Source: Parelaphostrongylus tenuis | Lineage: Eukaryota; Nematoda; Chromadorea; Rhabditida; Metastrongylidae | Reading direction: 5' to 3' | Assembly (NCBI GenBank): GCA_019055375.1 | Contig: JAHQIW010005530.1 | Coordinates: forward strand, 1-64,000 | DNA: 64,000 nt | Shown: positions 1-9,599 of the stretch, piece after piece | Layout: each line of letters begins with the position of its first letter | Numbering within the stretch: position 1 is the stretch's first letter | Position numbers and translations under genes: made by a program | The notes under the pieces: generated by a model | Database searches by the model: none | Told to the model about the DNA's origin: nothing | The model's input: the letters and a program-made list of their open reading frames with translations, nothing else

Positions 1-200
1 TATCGATTGCCGGAGAGTGCTGGAGGGCGGGGTTTGTCCCCACGCCCGCGGCGGCGAGCATCACAATCACTCGGCTACGGCGCCCCATCTCCCCCCCCCC
101 CCCCACCCCAGAGTTTAGCCGCTCGAGACTCTATGATTCTTCTCGCCTTCGTGGCGAAAATGTCCAATGAAATCCACGAAGTTTCAAAGTTTTATGCGAT
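1..200. repeat. Repeat fragment shared with 27815-27975
   Basis: Contains a GCGAGCATCACAATCACTCGG..ACGGCGCCCCA segment found again near 27930, and a run of about 14 C. The reading frame over it has no gene-like features. Confidence 0.5.
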
Positions 201-616
201 TTTTTCTTGATTCTTAATCTGACTTCGATTTGATTTAGACTTGCTTTTTCTGATTGGAAATTCTAGTTTCGGAAACGTTACACATCTCATACTTATGAGA
301 TTATTGAGAGCTGTGACCGCTTTTCCCAATCGCAATCGATTTGTACAAAGGGACCTGACCTCAATCAGCGCGCTCGGAGTGATGCTTGGGAGCAGCTTTT
401 GCCTTCATTTTTCCTGAAAACTCTAAAATCTAATGTTACGAGTATTTTGGTGACGTCCCATCGCTTGAATTACAGGACTCTTGATGTTTAGCTTCTATAA
501 AACAACATTTATTTTCTCCTTTTTTTTTTACTCTCCACTGCCAAGGGTACTGCTGTTCTCCAAGATCCTTATATCCTTTATATACTGTAGATTCCTCAAA
601 CTACTGCGCCAAGTTT

Positions 617-905
617 GAGCGCTTGTAGCGCAGTGGTTAGAGGTGCTCTGCATCGAGCAAGGTCGGTGTTTCGACTTCGCGCTCATGGTTCACCAAGCCA
701 TCCATACCTCCGGGGTCGGTAAATGTTGCCAGAATGGTCTCAGGCCTGTCTGGGAGGGTAAGAGCAGTGTCTCAATGCAGCGGGAGGCCACCGCGACTCT
801 TTGTAAAGGCGAGATATGCAATCACTTACCTCAAAACGATGTTGGAGACTAAAGACGAATGCATAATGCATCTCTGAAGGATTGATCAACGCCGATAGCT
901 TTATC
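617..905 (+). repeat. tRNA-derived SINE, family A, upstream of csn-2
   Basis: Head GAGCGCTTGTAGCGCAGTGG (A box), body TCACCAAGCCATCCATACCT, GTCTGGGAGGGTAAG, GCGGGAGGCCACCGCGA and end GATTGATCAACGCCGATAGC. It ends about 70 nt before the csn-2 ATG, so it lies in or next to the promoter/5' UTR. Confidence 0.88.
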
Positions 906-974
906 GTGTTATTGTAGATTCGTTTGAACTTCGGAGTCCCACTCCATTTCGAAATCTCGAGCGGACCCGATGTT

Positions 975-2926
975 ATGGACGACGACGAGGACTACGGCTT
1001 TGTGAGTTCGTTTTAGTTTTACCTCGTCTAGTTTCTATTCAGGTGTTGTTATGTCGTATATTCAGGTGCCTAGTCTGTTACCTTAAGTTCACTAACTCGG
1101 GGAATATTTTTAGTGTACTTTTTCTTACACTATCCGACATTAAGCGTATCATATATTGTGGATCTCAGCATTCTTCGCGTTCGACTCGTTTCCTCGTTCG
1201 AACCGTATTCGACGATTTTCGAAGTTTTTACCTCGTGGATTCGCCTACTGCTTGGAAATCTTTTGTTGTTCTCATAATGGCTGTCGTTAGGTGCTGATCA
1301 AGTCCATTATCCCCTCAGAATCTTGAGCTGACAATAACAGGACCTTCTTACGGATATTACGCTTGAACTTGCATCAGATAAGTCTTCTGCAGGTTTTCCG
1401 ACACTAAGAGGAAAAGAAGGTAACAGGAGGGAAGATCAAATGGACACCACTATACCTCATTCCTCCCCGTAGTGCTAGAGTTTCGCTTTGATTTTGGCTT
1501 CTCTGAAGGCATAAAGAGGATCAAATCCTCGGTATGATTCCTTTTAAACTGCTTTTGGTGAGAAGGTAATTGTGAGTGTCACAGAAGTCCCTGCCTTGAT
1601 ACATCCTAATGGGTCTGAGACGAGCCAGAAACGCTCGGCTAGGCAGCGCCGAAATGCCCAATATCAATGCCACGGCGCTTCTGCTTTTTTTCTGTATCAA
1701 TAACTTTTTTGTGTTCAGTTAACCAAGGAAGAGATTAGTTCGAAGGCGGCGAGTAGGTAGTGCGTTTGTGTGAGAATTGCTTTGTTTATTTGACTTGTGC
1801 TAAATTGACTTAGATTGTGTCTTGATTAAGGAGTACGAGGATGACAGCGGAAGTGAACCTGACGTTGATTTGGAGAATCAGTATTACACAGCTAAGGGTC
1901 TAAAAAGCGAAGGAAAAATCACGGAAGCCATTGCTAACTTTGAAAAGGTTGTATCAATTATTTGAAAACAAGTTTTAAGATCTGACTTTTCTCTGGTGAA
2001 TAGGTTTGAAGCTGACCGTTTCTCCAATTTAGGTTCTCAACTTGGAACAAGAGATGGGCGAGTGGGGTTTCAAAGCGTTTGAAGCAGATGGTTAAAATCA
2101 CGTTTAACTCAGTAAGCAAATAAACTTTTCATATGTAAGTTATCCTCACCATAGTTCGATTGTTCAGAATCAGTTCGAAGCCATGCTGCAGTATTACCAA
2201 AAGCTGTTGAAATACATCAAAAACCGCCGTTACGAAAAAATTATTCTGAGAAGTCGATTAACGCTATTTTGGACTATATATCAACATCAAAACAGATGGA
2301 TTTGTTACAGAAGTTCTATGAAACTACTCTCGATGCTCTAAAGGTGCGTTATCTTATATCATGTTATGATTTGTTAATTCCACTTAGGATATTTCGATTT
2401 CTGTAATTTTCTAGCGATGTTATCTCCTTCGCATATCTTTCGCTTTCATTTGTTGTTTGATCTGCTTTCTCCTTCAAGACATTAATGACGGTCTATCCAG
2501 GTTAGTTCTTAGGATGCCAAGAACGAAAGATTGTGGTTCAAAACAAACACCAAGCTAGGGAAACTGTACTTCGATATGCGTGAATTTCACAAACTGGAGG
2601 AAAATATTGAAGCAGCTGAAGAGTTCCTGCAAGGTATTTATGACTTTATCTTCGTTATAATACCTTCATCGTTTCAATTGACGTGGTCGTTGATCTAGAA
2701 AGAGATAAATTGATATTCCAAAAGTTTTGAGATATGAGATCCAGAGTTTTTTTTTTGTAACTTTGTTGTTTTAGACTGAGCAAGGTGAGGAAGATCAGAA
2801 AAAAGGGACCCAGTTGCTAGAAATATATGCCCTCGAGATCCAGATGTACACTGAACAGAAAAATAACAAGGTATTCCTCTTTTTTGCATTTTTGTTGCCC
2901 CTAACTCTACTTACATATATATATGA

Positions 2927-2977
<51 letters not shown>

Positions 2978-5900
2978 TATATACCACTTGTGTCACCAAC
3001 CCGGTTGATCGTTGAGTGACTTGAGCGGGCATAGGCGGTACTCCAGGGACATGAAGTTGAATGTTCTTTTTTCTCTTCTCTGCATCCCGATACTCTTAAG
3101 CCTCAAACCGCTTGCTTCCTTCTCAGATCTGAAATTATAGCGTTCATCTTATTGACTGCATAGCCTATACGGACGTAGCTGGAACATTCGGGATAACCGT
3201 TCCAATGAGCATTCAAAACACATCCGTTGCTCATAAACATAATTTTTTATCAATTTCTTGTTAACTCATCTGCGATTGAACGTCTGTTCATAGCTTATTT
3301 ATCACATCGTAAGGTTTTATTACCCCTATAACTCGAAGACTAATCTTTCTACAGGCGTTCCCGAAATCGGTTACCACCCGTTTTCGCCTAGGTGATTTTT
3401 GGTGTTATAAGGACGATATCACAGCGAAGCGAAGATGGCTTAATTGCCGAGCGTCGGTTTTCACTCTCATATCGTCCCATTCAAACGTATGATGGAATAG
3501 TGGGTGGCAGAGAATAATTCTGGCGAAACTGTATCTCCTTGTCGAACCGCTCTTCTTACATCGCGATTAGTATCGTTATAGAATGGCGATGCTTCAATTT
3601 TTCTCAATTGCAGGCATTGAAAAAGCTATATGAACAAGCTCAACAGGCCATACAATCGAAGTCGGCTATTCCTCATCCTCTTATACTTGGAGTTATTCGA
3701 GGTATCCCTTTTTTGTGGACTTATTATATTCATAGATTATGTTTCAAAAGTCTGCTTTTTCTCTAAGTTCGGCATGACTAATCTGTAGTGTCTCTTCATT
3801 GGTGAACTAGCACGAGGTTGATAGAATGTTTCGTCAACGTTTTGGCACCTCTGCCTTCTCTAGTTGCGATCTTATTCGAGTGTGATTAGTCGATTTTAAC
3901 GGTGCTTCACTAAGTTGTGCTCGATACTATCACGAGGACATAGGAAAAAGAACCGTTGTGGACGTTTTCCCGATTGATTTTCCTCTTAACGAGCGAGGGA
4001 TTTGAGCGTTAGCTGCATATAATTCTTTTTTGTCAATCTCGTGTTAATTTACCAGCGAATGGGTGCTTGTTCATTGCTTGTTTATCAGATCACAAGATTT
4101 CATTACCCCTATAATCTTTGAGATGTCATGTTTCTCAATCACAGAGTGTGGCGGTAAGATGCACCTTCGAGAGGGACAGTTCGATCGTGCCCACACGGAC
4201 TTTTTCGAAGCATTTAAGAATTATGATGAAAGTGGATCTCCACGACGTATTACTTGTCTAAAATACCTTGTATTGGCAAATATGCTAATAAGGTCTGACA
4301 TTAATCCATTTGACAGCCAAGAAGCAAAGCCCTTTCAAGGTTTGGTTGACTTTATAAATATGTAGATGACTGAGGACTTTTATCTGTTGCGTAGTACTAT
4401 GTTCTACGCTTTTTGACCGAGCTTTATTAATAGTTTCCTTTCTTTTGATTTAAGAATGAACAAGAAATTGTTGCGATGACAGCGATGGTGGCAGCATATC
4501 AGGAGAACGATATTGACGATTCCAACGGATATTAGAGAAAAACCATGACAGCGTGATGCAGGATCCTTTTATTCGTGAGCATCTCGAAGAGCTGTTGACA
4601 AATATACGCACTCAGGTTAGCACCTGCCTACAGTGTTCAGCTTGATACGAAATCTCGATGATATTAGGTTGTCCCATAATTCTGCATCTTGACACTATTG
4701 TAATTCAATTACTAATATTCAAAGAAGGTTAACAATTTAACTACCATAATGATATTTGCTGGTCTGTGATCGAATGCCTTTTCTACAGAAAGAATGAGCT
4801 GGCGATCAAAGAAGGCGAGTAAGGTCTTTTTTAAATTGGTTTAGTCTTCTTCCCCGCAGGTGCTGCTTTCGGGCGCAGAAAAGATCATAATCAGATGGAG
4901 TAATGCCAGGATTACACGGTGGATGTGGTACCGTGGTCCAGCCCAGTTTCTTGAAAATCTCTTTGCATTTTAAGGTGATCAGTGAATCATGAGGTGTCCA
5001 CCGAGACATCACTTGTGCGTAAACCATTCCATATAGATGACGAGCGATGGTGCTGCTATTGTATCTAAGTGTCTGCCAAATCCGATCTGTGACCGGCGGA
5101 AGTGAGGATGAATTTGACAGCCCGTATCGTCCACGTCAAAGCGCTCGAATCAGTGGCTTATAGTACGATCGATAGTAGTGCCTAGCCCAAACGCTGTGTT
5201 CATCTTTTTGGCCTTCTTCTCTTCACCATTTTCCAGCTTATATGCGTAAAGCATAACCGAGTCTAATCAACTCTAATCCATCTGGATTTTCAGTTAATCA
5301 ACCCACGGCGCAAGCTCAGTTCTATGCCGTCCCTCTTTCCCTCTTTAGCTGATACTACTAGAATACATGCCCAACATGCCACAGCGTTTTGACAACAACT
5401 TGATTTGGAATAGAATTATCTGAATAGTGCAATAGTGTGGTAGTGATTGTGGGACAGCTCAATTTACATCTGTTAGTGAATGATTTTATTTTAATTATAA
5501 ATGTTAAGTTTCATATGTTTTGTCTTATCGCAGGGACGAATTCGTAGTGATGCTGGAGACCCGTTTTCAGGTTCTGCTACGATTGATCAAGCCTTACACT
5601 AGGATTAGGCTCCAGTATCTCTCCCAAAAATTGCGTATCTCTATAGCAGAATTGAAAAGATTACTCGTTGACACCATCCTTGATGAAGGTATGTATTTTA
5701 CGTAAGACGTATTGCTCATTTTAAAATTTACTCATGATATGTCCTTTTTTTATTTTGAAGAACAGTGTTCGTTGTTGTCCGCAATAAACAGCATCACTAA
5801 ACATCCCATTCGTCCACCTTTTTTAGTTGAGTTGATTTTCAGGTCTTCCTGCAAGGATCGATGAGGTAGATAATATTCTTTACGTAAAGCCGTCGGAGCG

Positions 5901-5997
5901 ACTAGAAGATCCTTCGCTATCAATTGACGCCATGAATGGGTGGATCGAGCAAACAGAAAAAGTGCTAGTCGCAATAACGACACGTAACAAGGAATAG
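975..5997 (+). CDS. csn-2: COP9 signalosome complex subunit 2 (11 exons, six indels)
   Basis: Subunit 2 of the COP9 signalosome, the nuclear/cytosolic complex that removes NEDD8 from cullins; CSN2 has helical repeats followed by a PCI domain. Exons as read: 975-1001, 1831-1947, 2033-2111, 2168-2343, 2513-2633, 2775-2870, 3614-3701, 4145-4339, 4455-4615, 5571-5688, 5843-5997. Family landmarks are the acidic start, [127 protein letters not shown] and a WI-containing C-terminus. Single-base indels lie near 2079, 2224, 2238, 2599, 4331 and 4519; removing them gives clean exon phases and about 442 residues, against 443 in human. All junctions are GT-AG. A mariner remnant sits in intron 9. AATAAA lies at 6343. 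Identity is certain; whether the indels are real is not. Confidence 0.95.
1002..1830 (+). other. csn-2 intron 1, no recognisable content
   Basis: 829 nt between the 27-nt first exon and exon 2. I see no open exon-like segment or repeat family shared with the rest of the window. Confidence 0.6.
2916..2984. repeat. (TA)n microsatellite in csn-2 intron 6
   Basis: About 68 nt of almost pure TA dinucleotides soon after the exon 6 donor at 2871. Array length is likely to be unreliable in the assembly. Confidence 0.95.
2990..3060 (-). mobile_element. Short RTE 3'-end-like fragment
   Basis: Shares the segment around GTTGATCGTTGAGTGACTTG with 32250-32290, where it adjoins a recognisable RTE C-terminal coding fragment. 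Probably a short 3'-end piece of the same retrotransposon family, in minus orientation. Assigned from similarity within this window only. Confidence 0.4.
3226..3354 (+). repeat. Copy of the intron-7 3' segment inside csn-2 intron 6
   Basis: This stretch, ending in TTTCTACAG, resembles 4012-4144, the last about 130 nt of csn-2 intron 7 including its acceptor. Shared blocks include the start of each copy, TTATCACATCG/TTATCAGATCA and TTACCCCTATAA. It therefore carries a duplicated, probably unused splice acceptor at 3354. Confidence 0.7.
4667..5461 (-). mobile_element. mariner-type transposon remnant in csn-2 intron 9
   Basis: The reverse strand at about 4806-5027 encodes a mariner transposase C-terminal segment with the HPPxNPxxxPSDYDLF signature, which holds the last catalytic acidic residue. 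Imperfect inverted ends are visible: GGTTGTCCCATAAT at 4667 and the complement of GATTGTGGGACAGCTC ending near 5461, next to TA. At about 795 bp it is shorter than a usual 1.3-kb element, and no full transposase frame remains, so it is non-autonomous. Confidence 0.8.
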
Positions 5998-6342
5998 AAA
6001 TCGCCAGTTACAGACAGGATATTTGTGCTCTTTCCGTTAGAGCGTGATATTTTTAGGAGATCGTGAAGTGCTATTATACCGTTGTTTTTAGCTGTTAATT
6101 GAGTTGCTGTAGTTTCACGCACGGTTCGATGTAAAAGATCCTCCTTCAATTTTTTTTTTCTTCATTTTCTTTTCCAGCAAGACGATCATCTCATTATCTG
6201 GATGTTCCGGTTGGAGCCACGTTAGAAAAGTGATCGTTCTCAGCAGTTGAAAGACGAGTTCTCATTCCTAGAAGGAAACGTTTTGTTTTGATACTGTTAT
6301 TTATACATACGAATAGATGCAGGTCAAACATGCCTAATGTCT

Positions 6343-6482
6343 AATAAATTTTCACATTTCAGTTTCCATCGTTCCGATAGACGGATTATATTCCTTTCTA
6401 TTTTTGCGTATAAATGTCATATCCTAATTGTATTTTCTCAATCATACATCATCCTTTGCATTGCTTAGTGGTGTTTGTTCAG
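6343..6482 (+). promoter_or_regulatory. Candidate operon intercistronic region: poly(A) signal, U-rich tract, trans-splice acceptor
   Basis: AATAAA at 6343-6348 follows the csn-2 stop by 346 nt. A pyrimidine/U-rich stretch lies at about 6386-6410, and TTTGTTCAG ends at 6482 directly before the ATG of the MEAF6-like gene. A spacing of about 130 nt from poly(A) signal to acceptor matches the usual layout of nematode SL2-type trans-splicing. There is no transcript evidence here. A second AG at 6361-6362 could also serve. Confidence 0.65.
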
Positions 6483-8870
6483 ATGTCTAAGGATCATGAC
6501 TTGAAACGGGAGTTGAATGAACTCATAAAGAAGCGCGCTGAGATAGCTGTAAGTGATCCTTATGGATTTCCGATGCGAAGTTGTGGGAACAGGTACTTGA
6601 TGGACCTTTTCCAGGAAACTTTGGAGGCGCTGGAAAACCAGATTTATAATTTTGAGGGATCGTATCTTGAGGAAACAGCGGAGTATGGAAATGTTATCAA
6701 AGGTAAATGTTCTAAATGGATTTTTTCGAGTTCATATATCTAGATGAATGATCTGAAGCTTTGGTTTTTGACGTTCACTAGGTATTGAACCAAAAAGCTG
6801 TTGAAGTTTCTGCAAGTTTCCTACAAAACAAATTCACTTTGTGGATGACTATCAGAAATAAAGATTATTAATGTTTCAACTGCTCTTTCAAGAGTGTTAT
6901 GATGTTTCAAATATACGTAACAGAGTTGAGTAGCGAGTGAAAATTTGACTTTAGACAGGACTGAATCCGCGTTCCATTCATACTGGGCGAGCGTGCTATC
7001 ATCCACAGCACCGAGGTCATCGCTTATCTACCGCTCATTCTTTAACATCTCACTAGCATAGCTATCTGCCAACAACCATTAGCACGGTTTGGTCACATGA
7101 GCACATATCACTTTGTAAACACAGTTAGGCTGACAATCATTGCGCATACAATACTCAAGATTCCCCTGTGGTTACTGCTCTATTATGGGTATAGAAAGCG
7201 ATATGTGCTCATCCGACTAAACCTGTTAACGGGTTGTAGCTGATAGCTGTGATAGTGAGATAATGAAGAATCAGTAGTGGGTGAGATGTGGCCTCGGTGA
7301 TGTAGTGGTAGCACGCGTTCTCGGTATGAGTGAAACGCGGGTTGAATTCCCGTCTGAGGTCTAAGTTTTGCTCACCACTCAACTCTCTTGAGTGTATAAG
7401 AAAGTAGTAGTCCCTGGACTAGTTTGTACGGCTCTGAAGAAGGCGTATTTGCCGAAACGTCACCCACAAGCAAACGCGAAAACCCATCGACCGGAAAGAA
7501 GAACAATCGATTGGGGGAAAAAACCAACCTCGTGAAGCTTTGAATAAAGATTAGTTTTTTAAGCTTTCCTTCTCATTTTCAAGGGTTTATATTATTAACA
7601 TGCCGAGGTTTCAAGAAAGTCGGTCTTTCGAGTTGTTATAAGTAATGTTTCGTTGTGTTTGTGTCGTAAAACCGGGGAGCTACTTGTCTACTACTTCGAG
7701 CACATTCACGACAATGCGAGCTCTTCGACTGTCGCAGATATCTTCTGTCGTACTGCTAGATGTTGAGAGCTTTGACAGGTGTATAGATGAGTTTACAACA
7801 CCGCTGTGATAGTATACTTACTCTTTGTGGAACATTCTTGAACTTCAAGTTTTTTCGGAGTTGAAATGCTCAAGAAAGTTGAGAAATTTGTTTGAAGCCT
7901 CAAATTAACACATGATGACATTCTACTGCACGAAGTACGACTTTCATGGTCTTTGTAGTGGTTGAGGTGCAATTTTCGACGAATAAAATTCCGGAAAATA
8001 TACAACTTGTAAGCTTAAAAGTCAGATTTCATGGTGGTAAGATGAGGAAATTTGCTTTTCTTCCAAAAAATCTTTGGATTTGAATGACTTTATTCCATTT
8101 GGTGCATGGTTAGTTGTCATGTGTTCATTTAGGATTGAAAACAGTAGTAAATGTGCATTGAAATGACTGAGCTGTGTTGCGATTGTGTCAAACAACATTG
8201 AGAGAATTAAGTGGTGAGCAAAAATACGACCTTAGACGGGAGCCTAACCCACGTTTCATCCATACCGAGGACGGGTGCTACCACTACACTAGCGAGGTAC
8301 ATTCGCGCCACCACTCATTCTTCAACGTCGCTGGTATGGGTAAAACGCGGGTTCGACTCCCGTGTGAGGTCGTATTTTTGCTCACCACTCAGTTCTCTTA
8401 GATACGTATGAAACATCATACCACTGCAAAGCATGCAGTGAAAACACTACATTTTAAACAACTTATTCATCAGTACTTAACAAAACTATGCCACTGGATC
8501 ATATAAGTTGCTTTTCAGGATGGGATCGTTATGCTCTAGCAATGCCACCATCAAAAGCAGGCGTAAAACTGGAGAAGAAGACCTTGTCGCGTAAATACGA
8601 CAAAGACGCTGATAGATTGTTCTCGTATTCTTCGATAACGTCTCCTGCTGCAATAAAACATGCACAGCAACCTCCGTCGGCAATAACATCGTCGGGAGCT
8701 CCTCTAACTCCTACACTGACGAAAATGATACGGTTGATGATGAGGCGGTGAGTGTTTGTTGATCGTGAGGGTTTTCTTTCAGATTTGTGCGACTTCTTAA
8801 TCTCTACATCCATCAGTTTCAGTCTCGAGAGATGAGAAGGTCGAAAAAGAGAAAACACGATGAGCAGTGA
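6483..8870 (+). CDS. MEAF6: MEAF6/Eaf6-like subunit of MYST histone acetyltransferase complexes
   Basis: Small scaffold subunit of NuA4/MOZ-type histone acetyltransferase complexes in the nucleus. Exons: 6483-6548, 6615-6702, 8519-8747, 8783-8870. Exons 1-2 encode the conserved helical module ([14 protein letters not shown] then [20 protein letters not shown] and YGNVIKG), and exon 3 opens with GWDRY, matching the family order. The C-terminus is low-complexity and ends in a basic [11 protein letters not shown] tail like that of vertebrate MEAF6. Phases are consistent across all four exons (0/1/0). The start was chosen because ATG directly follows TTTGTTCAG. The 66-nt intron 1 stays open in frame, so an unspliced reading is possible. 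Exon 3 has a second, more acidic open frame near its end; see findings. Expected product about 136 aa. Confidence 0.88.
6862..7400. repeat. Inverted pair of tRNA-like SINE-type repeats (family C)
   Basis: A minus-strand copy (6862-7105, with complement of the T-loop box near 6965) faces a plus-strand copy (7195-7400). The latter has an A-box-like GATGTAGTGGTAGCACGCG and a B-box-like GGGTTGAATTCCC, followed by the tail TTTTGCTCACCACTCAACTCTCTT. Both share a leader with AACCTGTTAACGG/CTGATAGCTGTGATAG. Located in intron 2 of the MEAF6-like gene. Confidence 0.7.
7428..7468 (+). ncRNA. Hammerhead-ribozyme-like core
   Basis: CTGAAGA at 7434-7440, a GGC/GCC stem II with loop (7441-7453), GAAA at 7454-7457, then CGTC at 7458-7461. 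This is the hammerhead catalytic core order (CUGANGA, stem II, GAAA, NUH), with a palindromic ACGU in place of helix III. Such minimal forms are known from Penelope-like retroelements. Helix I pairing is weak here. No PLE coding sequence is adjacent, so this is probably a solo end or non-autonomous copy. Confidence 0.55.
8175..8440. repeat. Second inverted pair of family C tRNA-like repeats
   Basis: The minus copy (8175-8300, with its own TTAAGTGGTGAGCAAAAATACGACC reverse tail) is joined to a plus copy (8305-8440) that has AAACGCGGGTTCGACTCCCG and the TTTTTGCTCACCACTCAGTT tail. Same arrangement as 6862-7400, in the same intron. Confidence 0.65.
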
Positions 8871-9210
8871 TTCCGGTAGTCTCATTACTCGATGTTCTCT
8901 ATTCTTTGCACATGTTTTCACTTTTGATAATGTCTCGAAGATTTCTTAACCCATTCATGTACTATCACAAAATCGTAGAATCAGACCACGTTTTGTGATT
9001 TCAGACATTGCGATTATTAGATTTCTACTCGAAATGGAAAAAACACGGTGAGCAGTGGTTCAGTATATCCGCTACTCGTCATTCGTTGTAAATGTTCTCA
9101 TTTTTCATAGTGTCTCGAAGATTTCTAACCCATTTACTATCGCAAAATCGTAAAATCAGATCACGTTGTGTAGGTTGGACATTGTGACTACTAGGTTTCT
9201 ACTCGCTTTC
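8841..9210 (+). repeat. 188-bp tandem duplication spanning the end and 3' UTR of the MEAF6-like gene
   Basis: Unit 1 (about 8841-9031) begins within the last codons of the MEAF6-like gene. Unit 2 (about 9028-9210) repeats GAAAACACGATGAGCAGTG as GAAAAAACACGGTGAGCAGTG, then the TGTCTCGAAGATTTCT, AACCCATT, ACTATC.CAAAATCGTA and ATTTCTACTCG blocks. The copies differ at many positions, so the duplication is not recent. Confidence 0.8.
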
Positions 9211-9580
9211 TGCGTGTGACCTCGACTATATGTATAAAGTTTTGTTGTAATGAAGCTTTTCTGTACCGGTTGTTACTTGATCGTTACAATCAGGCGATGT
9301 CTTTGCACAAAATTATCTCGTTCTCAAAGCCAATCAAGCACTAACTCGCATTTAGCTTCCTAGTCTTATATTGTCTAAGGTGCTCCCTTGGAACCATCAC
9401 AAAGGCCTTTCTGGCTCTCGAGTTTTTCATTTGATTTGGGTGTATAAATTGAAGTATGAGAGGTCTCATGAAATCATCAACGATGCTCAGTGGAACCTTC
9501 CGTAAATGCAGTGTTCCGTGACTATAATTTTCAACTCTGACCCCTAAGATTTGGAACGATACTATAAATATGAGGCAAAG

Positions 9581-9599
9581 TTTTCAGGTTTCTGTTCGA
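9581..9599 (+). promoter_or_regulatory. Candidate trans-splice acceptor for vps-34
   Basis: TTTTCAG ends at 9587, 12 nt before the vps-34 ATG. With no upstream coding exon it is best read as a spliced-leader acceptor. The stop of the MEAF6-like gene is 730 nt upstream; I see no clear AATAAA in between, which leaves operon membership less certain than for the first junction. Confidence 0.55.

Noticed and set aside
975..5997. csn-2 as a processed or decayed pseudogene
   Set aside because: It keeps all introns, splice sites and conserved residues; the only defects are single-base length changes whose removal restores exact phases.
7290..7362. Possible functional tRNA gene
   Set aside because: B box and approximate acceptor pairing exist, but it is a family C repeat paired with an inverted copy; the anticodon arm is not convincing.
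8529..8921. 130-codon minus-strand frame
   Set aside because: Antisense shadow of exons 3-4 of the MEAF6-like gene, which have splice, phase and homology support on the plus strand.
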